From NCBI RefSeq assembly GCF_900156685.1, contig NZ_FTOJ01000004.1, positions 62,001 through 126,000 on the forward strand: DNA of 64,000 bases, in the 5' to 3' direction. Every line of letters begins with the position of its first letter. The stretch's first letter is position 1. The notes beneath the pieces were generated by a model. It was not told where the DNA came from, did not search any database, and saw only the letters and a program-made list of their open reading frames with translations. This document shows, one piece after another, positions 36,598 to 45,110 of this stretch. The position numbers were made by a program, and so were the translations under genes. Origin of the DNA: Chryseobacterium piscicola (lineage in GTDB: Bacteria; Bacteroidota; Bacteroidia; Flavobacteriales; Weeksellaceae).

Positions 36598-37854
36598 TTA
36601 AAACAGTGTGAGTTGCTGCGAAAACTGATCCTGAAATTTGGAATTGCTTCCACCAATCAATAGTTTTTTTAAGTTTAAATCTGTTAAATGTCTCAGAAAA
36701 ACATTTCCTGCATTAAAATCGATAAAATATTTCGCACGATTCACCGCCGCACCAAGTTTTTTCAAATGATCAATCGTTAAAACCTGAAAACGTCTCGCTG
36801 AAACAATTTTCTTCGCAGTTTTCACCCCGATTCCCGGAATTCTGAGAATCATTTGATAATCTGCACTTTGAAGATTAATCGGGAACTGATCGAGATGACG
36901 CAAAGCCCAACTTAATTTAGGGTCAACCTCCAAATCTAAAAAGGGCATATTTGGGTCTAAAATTTCATCCGCTTTAAAACCATAAAAACGCATCAGCCAA
37001 TCCGACTGATACAGACGGTTTTCTCTGAGCATAGGAACTGCAGTCGTTAAAGCAGGTAATCTGTTGTCTTCCAAAACCGGGACATACCCAGAATAGTAAA
37101 CTCTTTTTAAACTATAATTTTTATAAAAATGATCGGCAACTTTAATGATCTGTAAATCATTTTCATTAGTGGCGCCCACAATCATCTGTGTAGATTGTCC
37201 TGCCGGAGCAAACTTAGGTACTTTTCTGAAAATCTTCTTTTCCTCTTTATATTGGGTGATTCCGCTTTGGATGTACTTCATAGGATTCAGCATATCTTCA
37301 CGGTTTTTCTCAGGTGCTAAAAGTTTCAATCCACTTTCTGTGGGAATTTCGATATTTATTGATAATCTGTCTGCGTATAAAGCCGCTTCCTGCATTAAAA
37401 TATCACTCGCTCCCGGAATTGATTTTAAATGAATATAACCGTTGAAATTTTCTTCCACACGAAGTTTTTTTGCAACACGAACTAAGCGTTCCATGGTTGT
37501 ATCTGCATTTTTGAAAATTCCTGAGCTTAAAAATAAACCTTCAATATAATTTCTGCGGTAAAAATTAATGGTTAAATCTACCACTTCTTCCACTGTGAAC
37601 GCTGCTCTTTTAATATCGTTTGAACTTCTAGAAACGCAGTAAGCACAATCGTAAATACAATGATTTGTTAAAAGAACTTTCAGTAAAGAAACACACCGCC
37701 CATCTTCTGTATAGGTGTGGCAAATTCCGCTGGCAGAACTGTCTCCTAAGCCACCATTGTTTTTTCTGGAACCACCGCTTGATGAGCATGAAACGTCATA
37801 TTTCGCTGCATCAGCAAGGATTTCTAATTTTTCTTTAAGGCGGTCAAAATTCAT
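36598..37854 (-). CDS. TIGR03916-type putative DNA modification/repair radical SAM protein
   Basis: The 418-residue enzyme has the radical-SAM cluster motif CIYDCAYC (C66, C70, C73). Further cysteines at 23, 45 and 54 suggest extra metal binding. Residues about 85-300 form the SAM barrel (NIEIPTESGLKLLAPEKNRED). A helix-hairpin-helix segment near 345 (ILRIPGIGVKTAKKIV) points to DNA as substrate. The family is annotated as a putative DNA modification or repair enzyme and is always near a TIGR03915 partner, which here is the next gene. The reaction is unknown. Confidence 0.9.
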   Translation of the reverse strand: MNFDRLKEKLEILADAAKYDVSCSSSGGSRKNNGGLGDSSASGICHTYTEDGRCVSLLKVLLTNHCIYDCAYCVSRSSNDIKRAAFTVEEVVDLTINFYRRNYIEGLFLSSGIFKNADTTMERLVRVAKKLRVEENFNGYIHLKSIPGASDILMQEAALYADRLSINIEIPTESGLKLLAPEKNREDMLNPMKYIQSGITQYKEEKKIFRKVPKFAPAGQSTQMIVGATNENDLQIIKVADHFYKNYSLKRVYYSGYVPVLEDNRLPALTTAVPMLRENRLYQSDWLMRFYGFKADEILDPNMPFLDLEVDPKLSWALRHLDQFPINLQSADYQMILRIPGIGVKTAKKIVSARRFQVLTIDHLKKLGAAVNRAKYFIDFNAGNVFLRHLTDLNLKKLLIGGSNSKFQDQFSQQLTLF

Positions 37855-38437
37855 TTTTGTTTATTTTACCTTTGATTGTTTGTTGCAAAAACGCAGGGTT
37901 AAAATTTTAAAAAAAATATCTAAGAAAGGTTATTTTAAATTAATCTGTTATTATTGAAAATCTTTTGTATTCTTTGCTAATTTTACGCTATTTCGAGCTT
38001 TAAAAATGGATAGTAATTTTTTAAAAAAACTATGTAAACTTTACATTAAAAATTGGTGTCCTGATTAATAACCTACAAATGAAGTTTAAATAATAACACA
38101 AAATTTGGGTTAATTTTTTCACATATTTGAAAAATTAACTCATATAAATGAAAATCAAAGATTTAAAAAAAAATTAATTGTTCTCAATCGTTGCTCTGTT
38201 TTTAATCTTTAGAATTCTAATGTGTAAAAACTTTTTCGCTTTTTGCGGGTAAACTTAATTTCCAAAGTTCTCTTTTTTTTATTCAAAAATAAATCCAAAA
38301 TTGAGAAATATCACTCTTTTTTCTATGAACTTATCCACAATAAGCACAAACAAATTTACTATATTTACCATTATTAATTTATGCGTGAAATCGTAAACGG
38401 TCGATTCCACTTTTCTTTATCAAAAAATAACTTACCT
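37855..38437. other. Long AT-rich gap with DnaA-box-like 9-mers
   Basis: No credible gene in about 580 bases. The region holds three matches to TTWTNCACA: TTTTTCACA (38115-38123), TGTGTAAAA on the opposite strand (38221-38229) and the canonical TTATCCACA (38331-38339). It also has a perfect 10-bp inverted repeat GTTAATTTTT/AAAAATTAAC (38109-38118, 38130-38139). AT content is very high. It also carries the promoter of the HMG-CoA reductase gene. Confidence 0.4.
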
Positions 38438-39766
38438 ATGAATCATCAACCGGTAGAAGGCTTTTCTAAACTGACCAAGCAAGGGAAAATTGACTGGCTC
38501 GTCAATGAATATCTTGAAGGAAATTCAGATTATCAAAATATACTCAATCAATATTGGAACGAAAATGCAGGTCTTCAGAAGCTCCATGATGAGTTTTCTG
38601 AAAACACGATTTCCAATTTTTATATGCCTTACGGAATTGCTCCAAATTTTCTGATTGACGGGAAGTTATTTGCGCTTCCAATGGCTGTGGAAGAAAGTTC
38701 AGTAGTGGCAGCAGCTTCTAAAGCGGCAAAATTCTGGATAGATAAAGGCGGTTTCAAAACAACTATTATCAACACCAAAAAATTAGGTCATACCCACTTC
38801 ATTATAGATGTAGAATCACATAAACTTCAGCATTTTTTCAATTTTAAATTAAAGAAAAAACTCTTTGAAGCCACAGAAAACATCACGGCAAACATGAGAA
38901 ATCGTGGCGGCGGAATTTTAGAAATAAAACTGGTAGATAAAACCGCAGAAATGCCCAATTATTATCAGCTAAAAGCAAGTTTCGACACCGTAGATTCTAT
39001 GGGTGCCAACTTCATCAATTCTTGTTTGGAGCAATTTGGTAAAACTTTGAAAGAAGAATTGGCATTAGAAGAAAGTTTCACGCAGGAAGAAAAAGATTCT
39101 TTGCAGGTTGTGATGAATATTCTTTCCAATTTTACTCCGGATTGTATTGTGAGAGCCGAAGTTTCATGTAAAATTGAAGATCTGAAAGACGACAGCGGAA
39201 TTTCAAACGAAGAATTTGCAAGAAAATTTAAACAAGCAGTTACCATTGCGGAAATTGAGCCTTTCCGTGCCACAACACATAATAAAGGAATCATGAATGG
39301 TGTAGACGCCGTTGTGATTGCCACCGGAAATGATTTTAGAGCCACCGAAGCTTGCGCACACGCTTATGCAGCAAAAGACGGAAAATATTCTTCACTTACG
39401 CACTGTACCATAGACAACGGAATTTTCAGGTTTTGGATAGATTTGCCAATCTCTGTTGGCGTTGTGGGAGGTTTAACGAATCTTCATCCTTTGGTGAAAT
39501 TCTCTTTGGCACTGCTCGGGAAACCTTCAGCTCAGGAATTGATGAGTATTTTAGCTGTTTCAGGATTGGCTCAGAATTTTGGAGCTTTGAGATCTCTGGT
39601 AACCACAGGGATTCAGAAAGGTCACATGAAAATGCATTTATTTAATATCTTGAACCAAATGGGAGCAACTGAGGATGAAAAACAGCATTTTGTGACCTAT
39701 TTTAAAGATAAAACAGTGACGCATCATGAAGTGATTGATGAGTTTAATAGATTGAGAGGACGGTAA
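38438..39766 (+). CDS. Class II hydroxymethylglutaryl-CoA reductase
   Basis: It interconverts HMG-CoA and mevalonate, the entry to isoprenoids in bacteria using the mevalonate route. Numbered from the ATG at 38438 (442 aa): the catalytic Glu is in AVEESSVVAAAS (E85/E86), Lys in THNKGIMNG (K283), Asp in GNDFRA (D299), His in GHMKMH (H396), and DSMGANFIN near 186-194. All four catalytic groups of the class II enzyme are present. An upstream in-frame ATG at 38381 would add 19 residues that do not resemble the family N terminus. The stop overlaps the start of a 51-residue ORF (TAATG). No other mevalonate gene is adjacent. Confidence 0.93.
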   Translation: MNHQPVEGFSKLTKQGKIDWLVNEYLEGNSDYQNILNQYWNENAGLQKLHDEFSENTISNFYMPYGIAPNFLIDGKLFALPMAVEESSVVAAASKAAKFWIDKGGFKTTIINTKKLGHTHFIIDVESHKLQHFFNFKLKKKLFEATENITANMRNRGGGILEIKLVDKTAEMPNYYQLKASFDTVDSMGANFINSCLEQFGKTLKEELALEESFTQEEKDSLQVVMNILSNFTPDCIVRAEVSCKIEDLKDDSGISNEEFARKFKQAVTIAEIEPFRATTHNKGIMNGVDAVVIATGNDFRATEACAHAYAAKDGKYSSLTHCTIDNGIFRFWIDLPISVGVVGGLTNLHPLVKFSLALLGKPSAQELMSILAVSGLAQNFGALRSLVTTGIQKGHMKMHLFNILNQMGATEDEKQHFVTYFKDKTVTHHEVIDEFNRLRGR

Positions 39767-39921
39767 TGTTTGGAATTATTATCGCAACTTGTTTGTTGGC
39801 TTTTGGAATGTTTTTAAAGCTTACTAATAATCGGGGATTTGCTCAGAATAAAAAATTCTCATGGATTTTTATAGGAATTGGTGGTCTATCGCTACTATTT
39901 AAGATTTTAACTTATCAATAA
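39766..39921 (+). CDS. Small two-helix membrane protein coupled to HMG-CoA reductase
   Basis: A 51-residue reading frame starts on the last base of the HMG-CoA reductase stop codon (TAATG). It encodes two hydrophobic segments (FGIIIATCLLAFGMFLK and SWIFIGIGGLSLLFKIL) separated by a short polar loop NNRGFAQNKK. The overlap, the absence of any stop and the membrane-like composition make it a real gene. I do not recognise a family. It might anchor or accompany the reductase, but this is speculation. Confidence 0.65.
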   Translation: MFGIIIATCLLAFGMFLKLTNNRGFAQNKKFSWIFIGIGGLSLLFKILTYQ

Positions 39922-39964
39922 AAACAGGTTTATTAAAAATAGACTGTTTAAATAAATCAATATA

Positions 39965-40351
39965 ATGAAAACAATTACTTTAGTCTTTGGTGCCGTGTAT
40001 GGCCTATTATCCGTTATTTTGGGCGCTTTCGGGGCTCATGCTTTAAAGAAAATTTTATCAGTAGAAAAATTAGAAAGTTTTGAAACAGGCATTAGATATC
40101 AAATGTATGCTGCTTTCTTTTTGATTATTGTAGGTTATATTTTAAAATTTGATACTTCATCTCAAAAATGGATTTCTATATTGATGATTGCTGGAACAAT
40201 GCTGTTTTCGTTCAGTATTTACGGTTTGAGTCTACAAGATTATTTGGGAGTAAATTTGAAATTTTTAGGCCCAATAACTCCGCTAGGAGGATTGTTTATG
40301 ATCCTGAGTTGGGGGATGTTGATTTTTTACTTTTTGAAGAATAAAATTTAA
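39965..40351 (+). CDS. DUF423 (YgdD-like) membrane protein
   Basis: The 128-residue protein has four hydrophobic segments and the family hallmark LGAFGAHALKK near residues 20-30. QMYAAFFLIIVGY and FSIYGLSLQDYLGV...LGPITPLGGLFMILSWG also follow the DUF423 pattern. Location is the inner membrane. The role is unknown in all bacteria. It follows the small coupled protein by 43 bases and may belong to the same transcript. Confidence 0.9.
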   Translation: MKTITLVFGAVYGLLSVILGAFGAHALKKILSVEKLESFETGIRYQMYAAFFLIIVGYILKFDTSSQKWISILMIAGTMLFSFSIYGLSLQDYLGVNLKFLGPITPLGGLFMILSWGMLIFYFLKNKI

Positions 40352-40724
40352 TTGTTATAAAGCCAAGTTTTATAGAATTTCAGACGAAAGTAGGATATCA
40401 ATAATTTTTTATAGCAAAAATGTTCTACTGAGATTGTTAAAATAAACTTTGATTTTCTAATTATGATTGTCCGCTTTTATTCATAATGCTAAATTTTTAC
40501 CACAAAGGGTAAACAAAGATTTTTCACAACGTTCACAAATATTTGTACTTTTTGTGAAAAATCTTTGTGCTATTTTGATTTAAAATTTGCTTTGTGATAA
40601 ACAAAGGATAGTCCTATTTTTTTTAAAAACAATTAAAACGCTTCATTTTACCAAGAAGTAAATAATATTAAGTTGAGTTTTACGACAATCAGAATACCTT
40701 TACAACCTTCACTGTAGATTACAT
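40352..40724. other. Gap between DUF423 gene and tolC-like gene
   Basis: No credible gene. The middle is occupied by the nested inverted repeat described at 40501-40596. The rest is AT-rich with no terminator recognised for either convergent gene. Confidence 0.45.
40501..40596. repeat. Nested inverted repeat with CACAAAG/CTTTGTG ends
   Basis: Outer ends CACAAAG (40501-40507) and CTTTGTG (40590-40596) frame a perfect 17-bp inverted repeat (40513-40529 with 40552-40568). Its loop contains the palindrome ACAAATATTTGT (40535-40546). Related CACAAA/TTTGTG sequence recurs at 56094-56219. It is non-coding and could be a small non-autonomous mobile or REP-like element, or a strong hairpin between convergent genes. 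Confidence 0.6.
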
Positions 40725-42128
40725 CTAAAAAGTAAAATTCTCTTTCATCCATTTCAATTTATTGAAACTTTTCATAAATTTTGTACGGATAGAGATGAGT
40801 TTTTCCTGCGATTCTATTACTTTATTTTCTCTGGAATTGATTAAGAAAAGTGAGCTTTCGCCGTTGCTATATCTCGTTTCTTCAGCATAAAGAAGTCTAT
40901 TGTAATTCTGTAGATTATTTTTTGATAGATCAATTTGGGTGTGATAATTCAGAATTTCGTTTTTATAAGTTTCAATTTTTACTTCAAGTTCTCTGATCTT
41001 CAGATTTGTGTCAATTTGGTTTAGATTTAGTTTCAGCTTTGCCATTTGATAATTAGCTCTTGCTTCTCTTTGAAATAGGGGTACTTCTAGTTTTAAACCG
41101 TATTGAAAATTGTTATCAAATAGAGGAAGGAAATCTGAAGGGTAATTTTCTTTATTGAAAAAATTATAGGTAAAATCTAGTTTAGGGAGAAAGCTTTGCC
41201 ATTTTAATCGTCTTTCGCTTTCGAGGGTATTTTGTTTCTGATTATAATATAAAATAGATTGATGCGAGTTGATCTGTTTAGCATTAACGTTATTAATTAA
41301 AAACTCAAAATCAGAATACGCCAAGTTTTCCGCAAGATTATCTGAGGGATAAATCATTTCAGAAAGCTCGTACAATTGCTGGCCGTCTTTCCAAAGAAAC
41401 AATTGCAGCTGCTGCGTGCTTTTTACAAAGCTCAAAAAAGCATCACTTTGTTGAAGTTCAAGATTTTGAAGCTGGGAAAGAGCTTCAATTGTATCAATTG
41501 CGGGTTTTTCTCCGAATTCAAAAGTTTTTTTTGTCAATTTTAATCTATTTTTATTGATGGCAACAATTTTAGATTTTAATTGATAAATTTCATAATCCTG
41601 AACCCATTGCCAATAGGTATTTTCGGCTTCCAGAAGTAATTCATTTGTTAAAACGGTTTGTTCTGCTTCGGTCATTTTCAAAGCAAATTTTGCTTGGTCT
41701 AGCATAGCTCTTCTTTTATCATAGATAAGATTTTTGGCTAAAGGAACGGTAATTCCGAATTGATATAAACCACCTTTTGTATCGCTGTTGTTTAGTTTTT
41801 CTCCGTCTAGCTGGTTGTAGCTTCCATGCAGATCAATTCCGTACCAAGTGGGAATTCCTAGTTCTAAATTTTTTTGTTCATAATATTTTGTTCCGCCAAT
41901 ATTTTTTTCGCCTAATTTACCGGCTAAAACAGGGTCAAATCCTCCTCTCGCTTTTGTGATTTCTGCTTCTGCTATTTTGTTTTGAAGCTGATATTTTAAT
42001 GCTAAAGGATGATAATTTTTAACCACGTTAACAAATTCTACAGAAGAAATTTTCAACGAATCTTGTGCGAAACCTAAAGTAAAAAACAACAAGAAGGGAA
42101 GGAGTAGAATTTTATTTTGTTTTTTCAT
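40725..42128 (-). CDS. TolC-family outer-membrane efflux protein
   Basis: This is the outer-membrane exit duct of the type I-like exporter encoded upstream. The 467-residue protein has a signal peptide (LLLPFLLFFTLGFAQ, cleavage after about residue 22). Two repeats of long helices (e.g. KAKGGFDPVL-like and LLEAENTYWQWVQDYEIYQLK, then QSDAFLSFVKSTQQLQLF) are separated by barrel strands, the OEP layout. The ATG at 42128 gives a clean signal peptide and overlaps hlyD by 17 bases. The longer in-frame start at 42200 would lie deep in hlyD. It is the last gene of the tetR-ABC-hlyD-tolC operon. Confidence 0.9.
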   Translation of the reverse strand: MKKQNKILLLPFLLFFTLGFAQDSLKISSVEFVNVVKNYHPLALKYQLQNKIAEAEITKARGGFDPVLAGKLGEKNIGGTKYYEQKNLELGIPTWYGIDLHGSYNQLDGEKLNNSDTKGGLYQFGITVPLAKNLIYDKRRAMLDQAKFALKMTEAEQTVLTNELLLEAENTYWQWVQDYEIYQLKSKIVAINKNRLKLTKKTFEFGEKPAIDTIEALSQLQNLELQQSDAFLSFVKSTQQLQLFLWKDGQQLYELSEMIYPSDNLAENLAYSDFEFLINNVNAKQINSHQSILYYNQKQNTLESERRLKWQSFLPKLDFTYNFFNKENYPSDFLPLFDNNFQYGLKLEVPLFQREARANYQMAKLKLNLNQIDTNLKIRELEVKIETYKNEILNYHTQIDLSKNNLQNYNRLLYAEETRYSNGESSLFLINSRENKVIESQEKLISIRTKFMKSFNKLKWMKENFTF

Positions 42129-43425
42129 CTTTAGAAGATTTTGAATTTGTAATTTCGTAATAATCTGGTGGGAAACCGTTGATATTTCGCCATAATTCAT
42201 ACCAAATAGGAACGTTATTTAAAATGGCAATACCTTGAACTCCGGTGCCCATTTTGATTTTTGGGGGCCATTTTTTTTCTTTTTTATCTTCAATAATTAA
42301 AGCTTTAAACATGCCGTTGGAGCCGATATTGCTTTCTATTGCTACTATTTTTCCTGCAAACGTTCCGTAGCTAGAATCTGGCCATCCCGAGAAAACAATA
42401 GCCGGAAATCCGTCGAAAATACTCATCACCCGCTGTCCTTCTTTTATTAAAGGTAAATCAACAGGTTTAATGTAAATTTCAATAGCATAATCTACATTTG
42501 TAGGCACTATTGTTCCTATGTTTTCGCCGTCTTTTAGTATTTCGCCGATGCCTGCCTTGTTCAATTGGATGATTTGTCCGTCCTGAGAAGCAAGAATAAA
42601 ATACAGTCCTTGTCTTGCCTTATAGTTTGCCACTTGATTTTGAAGTTTAGCAATATCCCCTTCGCTTCCCTCTATTTGTCCCATACTTTGGAAACGTTCG
42701 CCTTCTATTTTGCTCAGTTTTTCGTTGTAATCTTGCACTACAGAGTTTTGCTCTATTTGGGTAGTCAGGATTTCCTGCCTTGTCTGGGCTACTTTATTTT
42801 CGGAAGCAGTTTTCTTGGCAATAGAATTTTGATAAGAAATACTTCTCTGCTGAAACTGAGTAAGAGAAACCAAACCCTCATCATACATTTTCTTCTGTCT
42901 TGTAAATTGGTCTTCCGAAAGCTTTAATTCGTTTTTGGCAGCGTCTAATTCTGCTTGTTCACCAACAAGTTTACTATTAAGTTGGATTATTTTTATTTTA
43001 ACTTGATTTAGTTTTAAATCTCGAGCTGCATTCAAAGCATCCAATTGGTTTTTTGTGGTTCCTACTTTGGCTTCATAGTAATCTCTTACTCCTTGTTTAG
43101 CTTCCACTTGCTGTTCTGTACGCTGCACCAAAAGGGGATCCATGTAATCCTCCTTTATTTCCGATAACTTTAATAGCGTGTCGCCTTTTTTCACATAATC
43201 TCCGTTCTTTACATTCCACTGAATAATCTTTCCTGGGATAGGAGAGTTCAGCTGTTGAGGTCTTTGAGATTGATAGAGTGAAGAAACGTTTCCTTTCACT
43301 TTAATATTCTGCGTCCAAGGAAGAAATAGTGTGATAATACCTGCAATGAAAATAAATATAAACCATCGCTTTACCCTGGATTTTTTGTGGATATGATAAA
43401 TTTTATCGTATGACTGTATTTGCAT
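42112..43425 (-). CDS. HlyD-family membrane fusion protein
   Basis: This periplasmic adaptor links the inner-membrane ABC protein to the TolC-like duct. The 437-residue protein has one membrane helix (about 20-40, WFIFIFIAGIITLFLPW). A lipoyl/biotinyl half follows (SPIPGKIIQWNVKNGDYVKKGDTLL), then a long coiled coil (about 95-260) of Lys/Gln/Glu-rich heptads, and a second lipoyl half plus beta domain (SQDGQIIQLNKAGIGEILKDG). It lies 15 bases after the ABC gene and overlaps tolC. Confidence 0.92.
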   Translation of the reverse strand: MQIQSYDKIYHIHKKSRVKRWFIFIFIAGIITLFLPWTQNIKVKGNVSSLYQSQRPQQLNSPIPGKIIQWNVKNGDYVKKGDTLLKLSEIKEDYMDPLLVQRTEQQVEAKQGVRDYYEAKVGTTKNQLDALNAARDLKLNQVKIKIIQLNSKLVGEQAELDAAKNELKLSEDQFTRQKKMYDEGLVSLTQFQQRSISYQNSIAKKTASENKVAQTRQEILTTQIEQNSVVQDYNEKLSKIEGERFQSMGQIEGSEGDIAKLQNQVANYKARQGLYFILASQDGQIIQLNKAGIGEILKDGENIGTIVPTNVDYAIEIYIKPVDLPLIKEGQRVMSIFDGFPAIVFSGWPDSSYGTFAGKIVAIESNIGSNGMFKALIIEDKKEKKWPPKIKMGTGVQGIAILNNVPIWYELWRNINGFPPDYYEITNSKSSKDEKTK

Positions 43426-43440
43426 TTGTTCTGAGTTTTA

Positions 43441-45105
43441 TTAGATAATTCTTAAAGTTCCGTCTTCAAGATGGATATGCTGGTCTGCGTTGTATATTAT
43501 ATTTTTGTCTGTAGAAACAATCACAATGGTCGTGTTTTTTTTGTTTGCAATTAAATATTCAATCAATTGTTTCTGAAATCGTTCCGGCATTCCTTCTAAG
43601 GGATTTTCGAGCAAAATCAACCTTTTTTCGCCTAAAAGAGAACGAAGTATTAGGATTTTCTTTTTTGAACTGAAGCTCAATTCAGAATCTGTCTCGCTAA
43701 TTTCCGTGGCAAAACCTTGACTGAAGCTGCTTGAAATACTTTCTATACCTACTTCATCAGAAAGTTGTATAATACTTTCGGTATTGCTTTGCTTATTTCC
43801 TAAGAGGATGTTTTCTAAAACAGTTCCCTGAATTACTTTCATGTTTTCAAGGTATAATCCAACTTCACCTCTGAATTGTTTTTTGTCTAAATTTTTCAGA
43901 GGAATTTTATCAAAAAGAATTGTTCCCGAGCTGGGTTCATAAAAACCTGCCAGCATATTGATAAGCAGAGATTTACCTGCCCCCATTTTTCCAGTAACTA
44001 CAGTGATGCTGTTTTCTTTTAATTTGAAATTTATATCAGATAAAATTGCAGGTGTATCGCTGAAGGCAAAGTCTACTTCTTTAAATTCAATTTCGATTCC
44101 TTTGTCTTTTTGAGACAAAATAATATCTCCGTCTGTTTCCTCTTTCAGCTCTGTTACTTTAGACAGTTTAGCAAATGATGCGATGAGGTCATAATAGCTT
44201 TCTAGGCTTATAATAAGCTTTTCTACCGCTGCCATAATGGTTAACACCACAATTTCTGCAGCGATGAACGCCCCGATATTCAATTGCTGATCGATCATTA
44301 AATACGTTCCGATTGCTAAAATAGCCAATGTGATAATCACTTTAAATGCGATAATAGTTTTGTATTGGAAAACAAGAATTTTGAAGTGAGCAGTACGATG
44401 ATCAAGATATTCTACAACTCTAGAATCTGTGCCTTGAAGATGGCTTTGCATGCCAGCATGCATTTTAAAAGTCTTTACAGATGAAGCTATATCTTCAATC
44501 CATGCCGCAGTTTCGTATTTTTTATCACTTTCTTCAATGCTTGATTTAATGCCGCTTTCCATGCTGTAAATGAAAATGAGTACCACTAAAAAAACCACTA
44601 AAACTCCAAAAGCCAAAAACCATGGATGATAAAAAGATAGCAAAAGAATTCCAAAAAGAATTTGAATCAATGCTGTTGGGATTTCTAGAAGTATTTTTGA
44701 AATCCCTTTTTGAAGAATTTGCACATCAAAAAAACGGTTAACCAGTTCGGGTAAATAATATTTTCTTGTTTCGGAGAGATTTACTTTCGGTAGTTTTTCG
44801 GCAAAAGCCATAGAAAATTCAACAAAAATCTTCTGCTGAATTTTTTCAATGATTTGCAGTACTTTTAGTCTGAAATGCCCCACAAGAAAGGTTCCTAATA
44901 CAACAAAAAGTATTAAGAGATAGATGGAAGTTACCATAGTGGCTCCCATCACAAAACTAATGATCGACTGTATTCCCAACGGAATACTCAGTGACACAAG
45001 ACCGTTTAGAATTGCATAAAAATAAATGTTTGAAACATCTTTTTTCTCTTTGGTAATGTAGCGAAAGAGCTTTTTGCTATGTTCACTTGCTGATTTTAAT
45101 GCCAT
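43441..45105 (-). CDS. ABC half-transporter (permease-ATPase) with degenerate ATPase motifs
   Basis: The 554-residue protein has the type I exporter order: six membrane helices (about 25-310) then a nucleotide-binding domain. It lacks a C39 peptidase domain. Walker A is intact (GKMGAGKS, 372-379). The other motifs are altered: the Q-loop position reads YLEN (Q to E near 420), the signature is LSFSS (476-480) instead of LSGGQ, Walker B is RLILLENP (Glu500 for Asp, Asn501 for catalytic Glu), and the H-loop region VSTDKNI has no His. It lies 15 bases before hlyD and 5 after tetR. Family is firm; transport activity is uncertain. Confidence 0.9.
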   Translation of the reverse strand: MALKSASEHSKKLFRYITKEKKDVSNIYFYAILNGLVSLSIPLGIQSIISFVMGATMVTSIYLLILFVVLGTFLVGHFRLKVLQIIEKIQQKIFVEFSMAFAEKLPKVNLSETRKYYLPELVNRFFDVQILQKGISKILLEIPTALIQILFGILLLSFYHPWFLAFGVLVVFLVVLIFIYSMESGIKSSIEESDKKYETAAWIEDIASSVKTFKMHAGMQSHLQGTDSRVVEYLDHRTAHFKILVFQYKTIIAFKVIITLAILAIGTYLMIDQQLNIGAFIAAEIVVLTIMAAVEKLIISLESYYDLIASFAKLSKVTELKEETDGDIILSQKDKGIEIEFKEVDFAFSDTPAILSDINFKLKENSITVVTGKMGAGKSLLINMLAGFYEPSSGTILFDKIPLKNLDKKQFRGEVGLYLENMKVIQGTVLENILLGNKQSNTESIIQLSDEVGIESISSSFSQGFATEISETDSELSFSSKKKILILRSLLGEKRLILLENPLEGMPERFQKQLIEYLIANKKNTTIVIVSTDKNIIYNADQHIHLEDGTLRII

Positions 45106-45110
45106 TTTTC

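Noticed and set aside
38381..38437. Upstream in-frame start of the HMG-CoA reductase.
   Set aside because: The extra 19 residues do not match the family; the ATG at 38438 aligns with the known N terminus.
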